Source of the DNA: Pseudomonadota bacterium
GTDB taxonomy: Bacteria > Vulcanimicrobiota > Vulcanimicrobiia > Eremiobacterales > Eremiobacteraceae
Length of the DNA stretch: 33,969 bases
Assembly: GCA_021325335.1 (NCBI GenBank)
Contig: JAJPHJ010000037.1
Coordinates: forward strand, 1 to 33,969
Reading direction: 5' to 3'
Part shown: positions 8,974-16,101 of the stretch, one piece after another
Layout of the letters: each line of letters begins with the position of its first letter
How positions within the stretch are numbered: the first letter of the stretch is position 1
Position numbers and translations under genes: made by a program
Notes under the pieces: generated by a model
Seen by the model: the letters and a program-made list of their open reading frames with translations, nothing else
The model's database searches: none
Told to the model about the DNA's origin: nothing

Positions 8974-9657
8974 ATGCCGAGGAACTCCAAGGTTCTGGTC
9001 GTGGACGACGAGCGTTCGATGCGGGATATGTTGCGCTTGGGTCTGGAGCAGCAGGGCTATGTCGTCAAAGACCTGCCGGACGGGCGCGGCATTGATGGGA
9101 TCATCGGCGACTGGCAGCCCGACGCCATCTTGCTCGACGTCATGATGCCCTTTGCCGACGGGTTCACGCTCCTGCCCGTCATCCGCCGCCGGACCCAAGC
9201 CCCCGTCATCATGCTCACGGCGAAGTCCGACGTCGACGATCGGGTCACAGGTCTGGGTCTCGGCGCCGACGATTATGTCCCCAAACCGTTCGCCTTTCCC
9301 GAGCTTGTCAGCAGGCTCGAGGCGGCCTTACGGCGGCCCCACATCTCCGCGCCGGAATTCTTGCGCTATGAGGATTTGAGCGTCAATCTCAAGACGCGCG
9401 AAGTCACGCGCAACGGGCGCTCCGTGTCGCTCACGAACAAAGAGTTCACGCTGCTGACCACGCTCATGCGCGAGCCGCGTCGCATCTTCAGCAAGGAAGA
9501 ACTGCTGGCGCTTGTCTGGGGCGAAGATTTCGAAGGCGAAGTGGGCAACGTCGAGACGTATATCTCGTACCTGCGCGCCAAGATCGACACCGACGTGAAC
9601 GCCAAACTCATCCACACGGTGCGCGGCGCCGGCTACTCGCTGCGCAGCGCCAAATAG
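8974..9657 (+). CDS. OmpR/PhoB-family response regulator
   Basis: This 227-residue two-component regulator has a receiver domain at residues 6-120. The acidic pair is D11-D12, the phospho-acceptor is D55 in AILLDVMMP, the switch residue is T82 in IMLTAKS, and the conserved lysine is K104 in YVPKPF. A winged-helix DNA-binding domain follows (about 130-225) with the family pattern LTNKEFTLLTTLMREPRRIFSKEELLALVWG and VRGAGYSLR. All catalytic residues are present, so it should be phosphorylatable. ATG 8974 places the first beta-strand correctly; no ribosome-binding site precedes it. The probable partner kinase (10083-11594) is on the opposite strand, separated by a STAS-like gene whose 3' end is only 9 bp away. 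Likely targets include neighbouring envelope genes, by inference. Confidence 0.95.
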   Translation: MPRNSKVLVVDDERSMRDMLRLGLEQQGYVVKDLPDGRGIDGIIGDWQPDAILLDVMMPFADGFTLLPVIRRRTQAPVIMLTAKSDVDDRVTGLGLGADDYVPKPFAFPELVSRLEAALRRPHISAPEFLRYEDLSVNLKTREVTRNGRSVSLTNKEFTLLTTLMREPRRIFSKEELLALVWGEDFEGEVGNVETYISYLRAKIDTDVNAKLIHTVRGAGYSLRSAK

Positions 9658-9666
9658 GCGAGCCTC

Positions 9667-9984
9667 TCAGACGATGATGACGTGCGCGAAGCGCACGAGA
9701 TCCGATATCTGAAGCAGACCGCGCAAGCGCTCCCCGGCGATCACCGTCACCGAGTGGCCGCTCACGCTTAGATCTCTGATCGCTTTGACGAGCGTGCCCC
9801 AGGCATAGGACGCGACCGATCGTGTTCGACGAAGATCGATCGCGGCGTCCGACTGCGACGTGCGCCGGGCGCGTTTCTCAAACCGGCGCATGGCCTTCGC
9901 CGCGCCGGCGTCGAGCACTTCGTCGAACACGAGCGTGGTGGTGGGGGAAAAGCGGCTGTCGTCGGAATGTTGGCTGTCGCGCAT
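9667..9984 (-). CDS. STAS-domain-like protein (anti-sigma-factor-antagonist fold), phospho-site atypical
   Basis: These 105 residues fit the STAS fold. An N-terminal strand and turn (TTTLVFDEVLDAGAAKAMRRF) is followed by a strand ending in AIDLRRTRSVA, the helix WGTLVKAIRDLSVSGH, the strand SVTVIAG and the closing helix RLRGLLQISDLVRF. In SpoIIAA-type proteins the DSSG motif carries the phosphorylated serine; here the aligned segment is A-S-Y-A (58-61), so the second serine is replaced by Y60 and the aspartate is lost. It may be a non-phosphorylated STAS adaptor. It follows the histidine kinase on the same strand after 98 bp and converges on the response regulator 9 bp away, suggesting a role in that signalling pair. 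ATG 9984 is the only standard start after the in-frame stop at 10022-10024. The assignment rests on pattern alone. Confidence 0.6.
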   Translation of the reverse strand: MRDSQHSDDSRFSPTTTLVFDEVLDAGAAKAMRRFEKRARRTSQSDAAIDLRRTRSVASYAWGTLVKAIRDLSVSGHSVTVIAGERLRGLLQISDLVRFAHVIIV

Positions 9985-10007
9985 GACGTCGTGGAGATCC
10001 TCATGGT

Positions 10008-10036
10008 CGGCGGCGAATCGGTGTCATTCGCCGCCG
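10008..10036. other. Perfect 11-bp inverted repeat (hairpin) between kinase and STAS genes
   Basis: CGGCGGCGAAT at 10008-10018 is exactly complementary to ATTCGCCGCCG at 10026-10036, with a 7-base loop. It lies in the 98-bp gap after the kinase stop codon and before the STAS start on the minus strand. No T-run follows on that strand, so it is not a classic intrinsic terminator. It could be a mRNA-stability or processing hairpin, an attenuator or an operator. Confidence 0.6.
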
Positions 10037-10082
10037 CACCGCGATTGTAGCGCGGCTTGCTCAAAGCGCCCTGAGAAAAAAA

Positions 10083-11594
10083 TCAGTTCGAAGAGGCGTG
10101 TTGCCAGGCGGGAAAGCGGAGCTGCACGGTCGTGCCTTTCCCGAGCGCCGAATCCAAAGAGACGGAACCGCCGGCCCGTCCGACCGCTCGCTCGACGATG
10201 GCAAGTCCAAGGCCGGAGCCCGAGATGGACCCGCCCATCTCGCCGCGGGAGAAGCGTTCGAAGGCGCGTGCCCTCACTTCAGGAGACATTCCCGGCCCGT
10301 TGTCACTCACCGCGACGTAGACTGAATCGCCGGTCGCGTTCACCTTGGCTTCGATGTTCGAGCCTGGCGCGTACTTGAGCGCATTGTCGATGAGATTGCC
10401 GATCGCTTCGTAGAGCTCTGACTCGGAGACTTGGATGAAGGAATCGTGCTGGGCATTCAGCGTCAGGCGTGCCCCGTTGGCGAGCGGGCGGAACGACTCC
10501 ACCACGTTGGCTGCGACGTCTGCCGCGTCGAGGATCTTCACGTCGTGTGGTTCTTGACTCTCGAGGCGCGTGAGCAGCAGCAGTTTTTGGATGAGCACGC
10601 TGATGCGCCGGCCTTGGTCGTCGATCTCCGAAAACACCCGTGCCGCCATGTCGGAATCGGCGCTCACGCCCTGGCGCAGCAGCTGCACGTAGCCCATGAT
10701 CACGGCGAGCGGGGTGCGCAGCTCGTGGCCCGCATCCGCGACAAACTGGCGCATCTTGGCCTCGATCTCGGAGCGTTGTTTGGTCGTGTTCTCCATCTCG
10801 GTGGCCACCGCGTTGAAGGCGTCGACGAGCTGACGCGCGTCTTGGTCGTCGGGGTCGAAAGATTCCAACCGTGCGTGGTCGCCTTGCGCCAAGCGCAGCA
10901 ATCCACTGCGCAATCGCTCGACCGGCTTCATGGTGACGCCGAACATCCGCCGGCTGACGAGCAGGACGATGGCGAAGGCAAGCACGATGACGGCGCCGCT
11001 GATGAACCGCTCCAGCGCCTGGATCGAATTGACCGAATCTTGCGTTGGTGCGAAGATCACGGTCGCACCGTTGATCCGCACGAACGACACCGGTTCGCTC
11101 ATGGTGGCAAACGGCGAACGGATGAAGCTGATGCCGTGCGTCCGGGGAGGACGCATCGCGAACAGCGTCCCCCGAAAACCGAGGTCACCGCTCTCGGCCT
11201 CGCCGGCACGTTGCGCCGATGCGTTCGGCGAAGGCGACCCCGGTGGCGGCCCGAGCAAGGGCGAGCCCGGACCGCTTGGCCGAGCGGGCGCGAGGCTCGC
11301 GTCACCCGCGAGCAGCTTGCCCGAGTCATCGAAGACCGCCGCCGTGAAACCGTTGACGGAATCGACGAGCGCGATCAGCCCTTGCGCGACTTGCGCCGGC
11401 GATTCATGGGCCGCCTGCAACCTGTCGGCGGTGTGCTGCACATCGTCAGCGATGCGAGCGCGCATGTTCGCGTCGAACCACAGATTGGGAGCGACGAGCG
11501 TCAAACCCCACGACATCACCGCAAGGACCGCAAGCGCGAACACGGCCGCGATCGCGGCAAGCCAAAAGCTAGAGGCCCAGGTACGTCGGGTCAC
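10083..11594 (-). CDS. Membrane sensor histidine kinase (HAMP, HisKA, HATPase_c)
   Basis: This 503-residue kinase has TM1 at about 11-33, a periplasmic sensor of about 160 residues with a Pro/Ser-rich middle (100-130), and TM2 at about 197-214. A HAMP domain follows, then the dimerisation/phospho-acceptor helix with H290 in DAGHELRTPLAVI. The ATP-binding domain contains the N box (N400, N404 in GNLIDNALKYAP), G1 (DNGPGM, D431), the F box (FERFSRGE) and G2 (GSGLGLAIVERA). All catalytic motifs are intact, so it is expected to phosphorylate the OmpR-type regulator at 8974-9657. The start is GTG, preceded by a good Shine-Dalgarno AAGGAAGG about 7 bases upstream. It follows the serine hydrolase by 66 bp, and that gap contains an 11-bp-period direct repeat that could be a regulator-binding site, implying possible autoregulation. 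Confidence 0.95.
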   Translation of the reverse strand: MTRRTWASSFWLAAIAAVFALAVLAVMSWGLTLVAPNLWFDANMRARIADDVQHTADRLQAAHESPAQVAQGLIALVDSVNGFTAAVFDDSGKLLAGDASLAPARPSGPGSPLLGPPPGSPSPNASAQRAGEAESGDLGFRGTLFAMRPPRTHGISFIRSPFATMSEPVSFVRINGATVIFAPTQDSVNSIQALERFISGAVIVLAFAIVLLVSRRMFGVTMKPVERLRSGLLRLAQGDHARLESFDPDDQDARQLVDAFNAVATEMENTTKQRSEIEAKMRQFVADAGHELRTPLAVIMGYVQLLRQGVSADSDMAARVFSEIDDQGRRISVLIQKLLLLTRLESQEPHDVKILDAADVAANVVESFRPLANGARLTLNAQHDSFIQVSESELYEAIGNLIDNALKYAPGSNIEAKVNATGDSVYVAVSDNGPGMSPEVRARAFERFSRGEMGGSISGSGLGLAIVERAVGRAGGSVSLDSALGKGTTVQLRFPAWQHASSN

Positions 11595-11637
11595 GCGGTT
11601 GCCTTCCTTATCTCTTTGGTTATTTTTGCGCAGAAAG

Positions 11638-11657
11638 CTGGGAATCTTCTGGGAATC
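11638..11657. promoter_or_regulatory. Direct repeat with 11-bp period upstream of the kinase (possible OmpR/PhoB-type box)
   Basis: CTGGGAATC occurs at 11638-11646 and again at 11649-11657: nine identical bases with an 11-bp period. Tandem half-sites one helical turn apart are the known binding mode of OmpR/PhoB-family regulators, and such a regulator is encoded 2.7 kb away. The pair lies about 45 bp upstream of the kinase GTG, partly within the 66-bp gap between kinase and serine hydrolase. Binding is inferred. Confidence 0.45.
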
Positions 11658-11660
11658 GCA

Positions 11661-13091
11661 TCAGTCTTCGCGCGAGAACGAGATATCCGAGACGCGGCCG
11701 TCCGGATCGACCTCGACCCAATAGCTGACGACCGCGGCGGGATAGAAAAGCCGGTAGATCTCGGACACCGCCCCGGGCCGAGAATCCCGGCCCAAGAAGA
11801 TCATCCGCTGGAGCCGCCCATAGCCGGCGAGCATTCGCTGCAGTTTGCTTGCCGCTGCGGGCGTCAATCGCTTGCGCAGGTCCGGCGAAAGCTTATCTGG
11901 ATCGAGGCGTCCTGCCGCCAGTTGCGCGAGCACGATCTGCGCCAGGCGGGTGGCCTGCACGTTCTCTCCCGGGAGCGATGACAACTCAATCGCATGCTCG
12001 GCGAGGCTCGGGTGCTCGAAGATCGCGAAGATCTCACGCGCGAGGTAGTCCTCGTTGAACCCATCGGTGTTGCCGAGCAAGATGATCACGAACCGATCGT
12101 CCGGGAAGGTCACGTTTTCGCCCGAGTAACCCGTCCAATCCCCTTGATGCGAGATCTCGCCGTGGCCGAACGCCGAGTCGATCGCAAGGCCGAAGCCGTA
12201 GTTGTAGGTCGTCTCGGATCCGTGCGGGCCGGGCGTCATCATCATCTTCAGGTGCACGGGATCCACAACCCGCCCCGCGTCGAGCGCCGTATCCCATTTC
12301 ACGAGATCGAGCACGGTGGTGTTGACGCCGCCATCGGGATAATCGAGGATGGCGACGCCTTGCGGCGGCGTCAGCACCGTCTTGCCGTTTTGCACGGTGT
12401 AGCCGAGCGCGCCCTCGGGCAGATCGAGGGGCGTTGTGCCGATGCTCGTCGAGTGCAAACCCAGCGGCTGGAAGATCCGCTTGGTCAGAAACTCATCAAA
12501 GGGCATGCCCGCGGCCTTTGCGACGATCACGCCGGCCAAGACGTAGTTGCTGTTCGAGTATTCGTACCTCGTGCCGGGTTTGAAGCGCAAGGGAGCCTTC
12601 TCGATCGTGGCGACGATCTTTGGAATGGAAAGAGCGTTCGGATCCATGAGATCGAGGTAGTCGGCAAGCCCCGAGGTGTGGTTGAGCAGCTCGCGGATCG
12701 TGATCGTATCGCCGTGCGGAAAACCGGGCAAGAACTTGGAGATCGGATCGTCGACTTTGAGCTTGCCCTCTTGGTCGAGCAGCATGACGCACGCAGCCGT
12801 GAACTGCTTGGTCATGGAGGCGATATTGTAGATCGTGTGCGGCGTGGCCGGCAAGCGTTTGGCGAGATCGCGATAGCCATAGCCTTGCGCGTAGAGCACC
12901 ACGCCGTCGCGAGCCACGGCGATGGAGAGTCCGGCCAGATGCTGGTGTTGCAGCGCTCCGTTCGCCAGGGCATCGACTTGGGCGCGCCAGTTGGGAGACG
13001 GGCCCGCCTGGGTGGTCGCGTCGCCGTGGCTACAGGCACAAAGAACCGCGCTCAAGACGGCGGCGATCGGGTAAGAAAAAGTGCGCCTCAC
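11661..13091 (-). CDS. Serine hydrolase of the beta-lactamase/PBP4*-like family, probable lipoprotein
   Basis: This 476-residue exported protein has a signal peptide ending LCAC (C20), compatible with lipid attachment. The class C beta-lactamase/D-alanyl-peptidase/esterase fold carries all three active-site motifs: S92-M-T-K95 (nucleophile and base), Y178-S-N180 and H315-Q-G317, the last replacing the lysine-threonine-glycine of true beta-lactamases. This HxG form is typical of the broad esterase/peptidase branch, so beta-lactam hydrolysis is not predicted. A C-terminal domain of about 130 residues (from about 345) follows, with unknown role. The start is GTG 13091, 16 bp after the BNR-protein stop, so the gene is likely part of the same transcript. 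Substrate could be a peptide, ester or peptidoglycan fragment. Confidence 0.88.
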   Translation of the reverse strand: MRRTFSYPIAAVLSAVLCACSHGDATTQAGPSPNWRAQVDALANGALQHQHLAGLSIAVARDGVVLYAQGYGYRDLAKRLPATPHTIYNIASMTKQFTAACVMLLDQEGKLKVDDPISKFLPGFPHGDTITIRELLNHTSGLADYLDLMDPNALSIPKIVATIEKAPLRFKPGTRYEYSNSNYVLAGVIVAKAAGMPFDEFLTKRIFQPLGLHSTSIGTTPLDLPEGALGYTVQNGKTVLTPPQGVAILDYPDGGVNTTVLDLVKWDTALDAGRVVDPVHLKMMMTPGPHGSETTYNYGFGLAIDSAFGHGEISHQGDWTGYSGENVTFPDDRFVIILLGNTDGFNEDYLAREIFAIFEHPSLAEHAIELSSLPGENVQATRLAQIVLAQLAAGRLDPDKLSPDLRKRLTPAAASKLQRMLAGYGRLQRMIFLGRDSRPGAVSEIYRLFYPAAVVSYWVEVDPDGRVSDISFSRED

Positions 13092-13107
13092 GTTGCTGCC
13101 GACGTTC

Positions 13108-16098
13108 CTACGGCAAGCGATGGTAGGCCTGCAGCAGCGAAGAGTAGGTCGCGCGTAACTGCGCCGCGGTTTGGAGCTGGCTTTGCGTGGGCGCCTGGTA
13201 CGAGTTCGAGCTGATGCGGCTTATCAAATCCAAGAGGCGCTCGCGCAGTTGCGCGATGATGCCGAGGTCCTCGACGTTGTGCGGATCGCCGGTCAGCCGT
13301 CCGCGCAAGGCCAGCAGCGATGCGCGACGGTTCCCCGCCGCCTGGGGCAGACGCCGGTCGATGGCGTTGAGCATCGTGTCCACGTCGCCGACCTGCGCGT
13401 AAAGCGTCGAAAGGGTCTGGTAGCGCGATCGCATCTGATCCGGCGTTTGGGGATCGCGCGGGTCTGCTTTGACGACGGCCGGTTTGGATTCGGAGAAACC
13501 GTCGACCTTGAGCCGGATCGTGTATGTGCCGGGAAGAACTTCCGCGCCGCTGTCGGGGCCTTGATTTTGCTTATAGGTTCCGAGCCACTTTGCAGGACCG
13601 TCCTCGGTCAGGTCCCACGAGGTGCGATGGAAGCCAGGCTGGCGAGGGACGTCCGCCAAGCGCCTCACGATGCGACCGCTGCCGTCTTCGATGGCGATGC
13701 TGGCGGCGCGCCGCACGCCGGCAGGCAGCCAGTACGTGATGAGCACGCCGTATTCGACGTTCGGCCCAGCGAAGACGTTCGCCGGTAGATCTCCGCTTGC
13801 AAAAGAGTTGACGTCCGTCCATTGCCACCAGCGGAAGCTATCGCGTGGCGCAAAAAGCGTGGGCGCGGCGGGATGGACGGAGCCGAGCTCTTGGAGCGCG
13901 CGCACATCGTCGAAGATCCAAACGCCGCGCCCGTGGCTTGCCACGATGAGGTCGTCGCGCTCCGGCTGGATGGCGAGATCGTAGATGGCCGACGCCGGCA
14001 TGTTCAAACGCAGCGACCGCCAGTGCGCGCCGCGGTCCCACGAAGCCCACACCCCACGCTGCGTTCCCGCGTAGAGGAGCTTTGGGTCTACAGGGTCCTG
14101 GCGAATCGTGCGGACGAAAAGCGTCCCCGGGAGATCTCCGGATATCGAACTCCAGCGCGCGCCGAAATCGTCGGTCGCGAACACATGCGGACTGTCGTCG
14201 CCGAGCATGTGGTTGTCCACGGCGACGAACGCGGTATTCGCCCCAGTGCGACTTGCGTCGATAGTCGCGACGCGCCCCCAATGCGGCGCGCCGCGCGGCG
14301 TCACGTCGATCCAATGAGCGCCGCCGTCGCGGCTCAGCTGGACCAGACCATCATCCGTCCCCGCCCAGATGGTCGCGGCGTCGACGGGTGATGGCGCGAG
14401 GGAGAGCAGCGTATCTGAGATTTCCGCGCCGGAGATGTCGGCGTTGACGGGACCGCCGGGAATCTGTTGATGCGACTTGTCGTCACGCGTGAGATCCGGG
14501 CTGATGACGCTCCAGTGCTGACCTCGGTCGATGGTTTTGAAGATGACGTTGCCGCCGACGAGCGCCGCGCCATCGCTCGTGAACGCAAGGGGCGAGTTCC
14601 AATTGAAGCGGTAGGCGAGCGTCCGCGCCGGGACCCAGTTCAGCTCGGAGTCCGGTGAAACATCGTACGCTTGGCGCGTGCGAGCATCCCAAACGAAGAC
14701 TTGCCCCGTGCCGTCGTTGGTCGAGGTAGACCACACAATGTTCGGATCTGCTGGGTCGTACAGCACCCACATGCCGTCGCCCGGTCCGACGAGGTGCCAA
14801 TCGCGGTTGAGCACACCAAGACCGCTATCGGCGTTGGCTGCGCCGCACCATTGGTTATTGTCTTGAAGTCCGACGCAGACGTGATAGTTCGGCAACGCAT
14901 CGTCGAACCCGACGTGATACGGTTGCGCGAGCGGCAGTCCATACGGTTGGCTCCAGACGGAGCCCCCGTCACCCGACAGGATGAAGCCCTCGTCGGTGCC
15001 CACCGCAACGCGCCGGCCGTCCGCAGACCACCACACGACGTGATAATCCCAGCCCGCGTTTGGCGCGATGCGATGGAAGGAACGGCCGGCGTCCGTCGAG
15101 AGCGAGAGGTCGGAGCCGGCGCTGATGAGATGATCCGGATTCGCCGGATCCACCGTGATGCGGCTGAAGTAAAACGGCCGCGCGCCTACGAGCGGGCTGC
15201 GCGGCAGTACATGCCACGTGAGGCCGGCGTCATCCGAGCGCCAAAGATCTCCGCTTTTCGACTGGATGATGCCGTAGAGCCGACGGCCCGAGCCCGCGGC
15301 AAGACCGATCCGGCCGGTAGGAGGCGATGGCAGCCCGTTGCCCACTATGTGGCGCCACGTTGCGCCGCCGTCATCCGAGCGGAAAACGCCGCCTTGGGAT
15401 CCGCCACTGACGAGCGTCCATGGCCTGCGGCGCACTTCGTACAGACCCGCCAGTAGCGTGTCCGGGCGGCCGGACACCCGCGCGATGTCGGAGACGCCGG
15501 TCGATTCGCCGGCGTAGAGGGTTTGCTGCCAGTGCGCCCCGGCGTCACCGGTCACATAGACGCCGCGCACCCGGCTGTCGCGAAACACCTGGCCCAGCAC
15601 GCCGACGACCACGCGGCCGGGGTTGCGGGGATCGATGGAGATGCAGGAAATGGCGCCGGCGTCTACCAGACCCAGGTGGCGCCACGTCTTGCCGCCGTCA
15701 CGCGTGTGCCAGATGCCATCGCCCATGGCGACGTCGTTGCGCGGATTCGATTCGCCCGTCCCCACCCAGATGTCGCGGCGATCCTGCGGAGCGACCGCGA
15801 TGGCTCCGATCGCGGCGCTGTCAGCGCTGTCGAATATCGGCGACCACGTAAGGCCCCCGTCCGTGGTCGCAAAGACGCCGCCGTCGGCGCCGCCCGCCAA
15901 ATAGAACAACGGATCGGCATCGCTGCCTGCGACTGCGGTGACCCGGCCTCCGCTGATCGCCGGACCGATCGAGCGGTACTGCAGGCCGCGCAAATCGATG
16001 CCTGAATCAGCGGCAGTTGCGGGCGCCAGGCTGGTTGCAACGATTGCTACAAGCAAAAATGGAAAGAGGGAAGAAAAACCTGTCATCATCCGAGGCAT
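13108..16098 (-). CDS. Exported BNR/Asp-box beta-propeller protein (VPS10/sortilin-like, 'glycosyl hydrolase' type)
   Basis: This 996-residue protein has a signal peptide (about 1-30, ending PATAA). Repeated Asp-box motifs follow, for example TTDGGLTW (78-85), TRDGGKTW (132-139) and later SDDGGATW, SDDAGLTW and STDAGRSF, which mark the turns of one or two large beta-propellers. The pattern (YRSIGPAISGGRV near the start, SHGRGVWIFDDV near residue 730) matches a bacterial family often labelled glycosyl hydrolase or VPS10-domain protein, although no sialidase active site is evident. The C-terminal 250 residues contain a beta-sandwich-like part (GTYTIRLKVDGFSESKPAVVKADPRD) and a helical segment (about 895-996). 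It starts 3 bp after the aspartic-protease stop, so coupling is expected. Function is probably extracellular binding or processing; catalytic activity is unproven. Confidence 0.85.
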   Translation of the reverse strand: MPRMMTGFSSLFPFLLVAIVATSLAPATAADSGIDLRGLQYRSIGPAISGGRVTAVAGSDADPLFYLAGGADGGVFATTDGGLTWSPIFDSADSAAIGAIAVAPQDRRDIWVGTGESNPRNDVAMGDGIWHTRDGGKTWRHLGLVDAGAISCISIDPRNPGRVVVGVLGQVFRDSRVRGVYVTGDAGAHWQQTLYAGESTGVSDIARVSGRPDTLLAGLYEVRRRPWTLVSGGSQGGVFRSDDGGATWRHIVGNGLPSPPTGRIGLAAGSGRRLYGIIQSKSGDLWRSDDAGLTWHVLPRSPLVGARPFYFSRITVDPANPDHLISAGSDLSLSTDAGRSFHRIAPNAGWDYHVVWWSADGRRVAVGTDEGFILSGDGGSVWSQPYGLPLAQPYHVGFDDALPNYHVCVGLQDNNQWCGAANADSGLGVLNRDWHLVGPGDGMWVLYDPADPNIVWSTSTNDGTGQVFVWDARTRQAYDVSPDSELNWVPARTLAYRFNWNSPLAFTSDGAALVGGNVIFKTIDRGQHWSVISPDLTRDDKSHQQIPGGPVNADISGAEISDTLLSLAPSPVDAATIWAGTDDGLVQLSRDGGAHWIDVTPRGAPHWGRVATIDASRTGANTAFVAVDNHMLGDDSPHVFATDDFGARWSSISGDLPGTLFVRTIRQDPVDPKLLYAGTQRGVWASWDRGAHWRSLRLNMPASAIYDLAIQPERDDLIVASHGRGVWIFDDVRALQELGSVHPAAPTLFAPRDSFRWWQWTDVNSFASGDLPANVFAGPNVEYGVLITYWLPAGVRRAASIAIEDGSGRIVRRLADVPRQPGFHRTSWDLTEDGPAKWLGTYKQNQGPDSGAEVLPGTYTIRLKVDGFSESKPAVVKADPRDPQTPDQMRSRYQTLSTLYAQVGDVDTMLNAIDRRLPQAAGNRRASLLALRGRLTGDPHNVEDLGIIAQLRERLLDLISRISSNSYQAPTQSQLQTAAQLRATYSSLLQAYHRLP

Positions 16099-16101
16099 CG
16101 A

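Noticed and set aside
10071-10086. CTGA...TCAG inverted repeat with an A-run at the end of the kinase gene, considered as a terminator
   Set aside because: Only a 4-bp stem, it includes the stop codon, and the loop itself is the A-run; too weak for a terminator call.
10431-11981. 516-codon plus-strand frame opposite the histidine kinase
   Set aside because: The kinase on the other strand has all catalytic boxes; this frame is His/Asp/Arg-rich and spans two real genes and their gap.
11661-13091. Beta-lactam resistance gene (class C beta-lactamase)
   Set aside because: The third motif is H-Q-G rather than K-T-G, and the protein is longer with an extra C-terminal domain; it fits the esterase/peptidase branch of the family.
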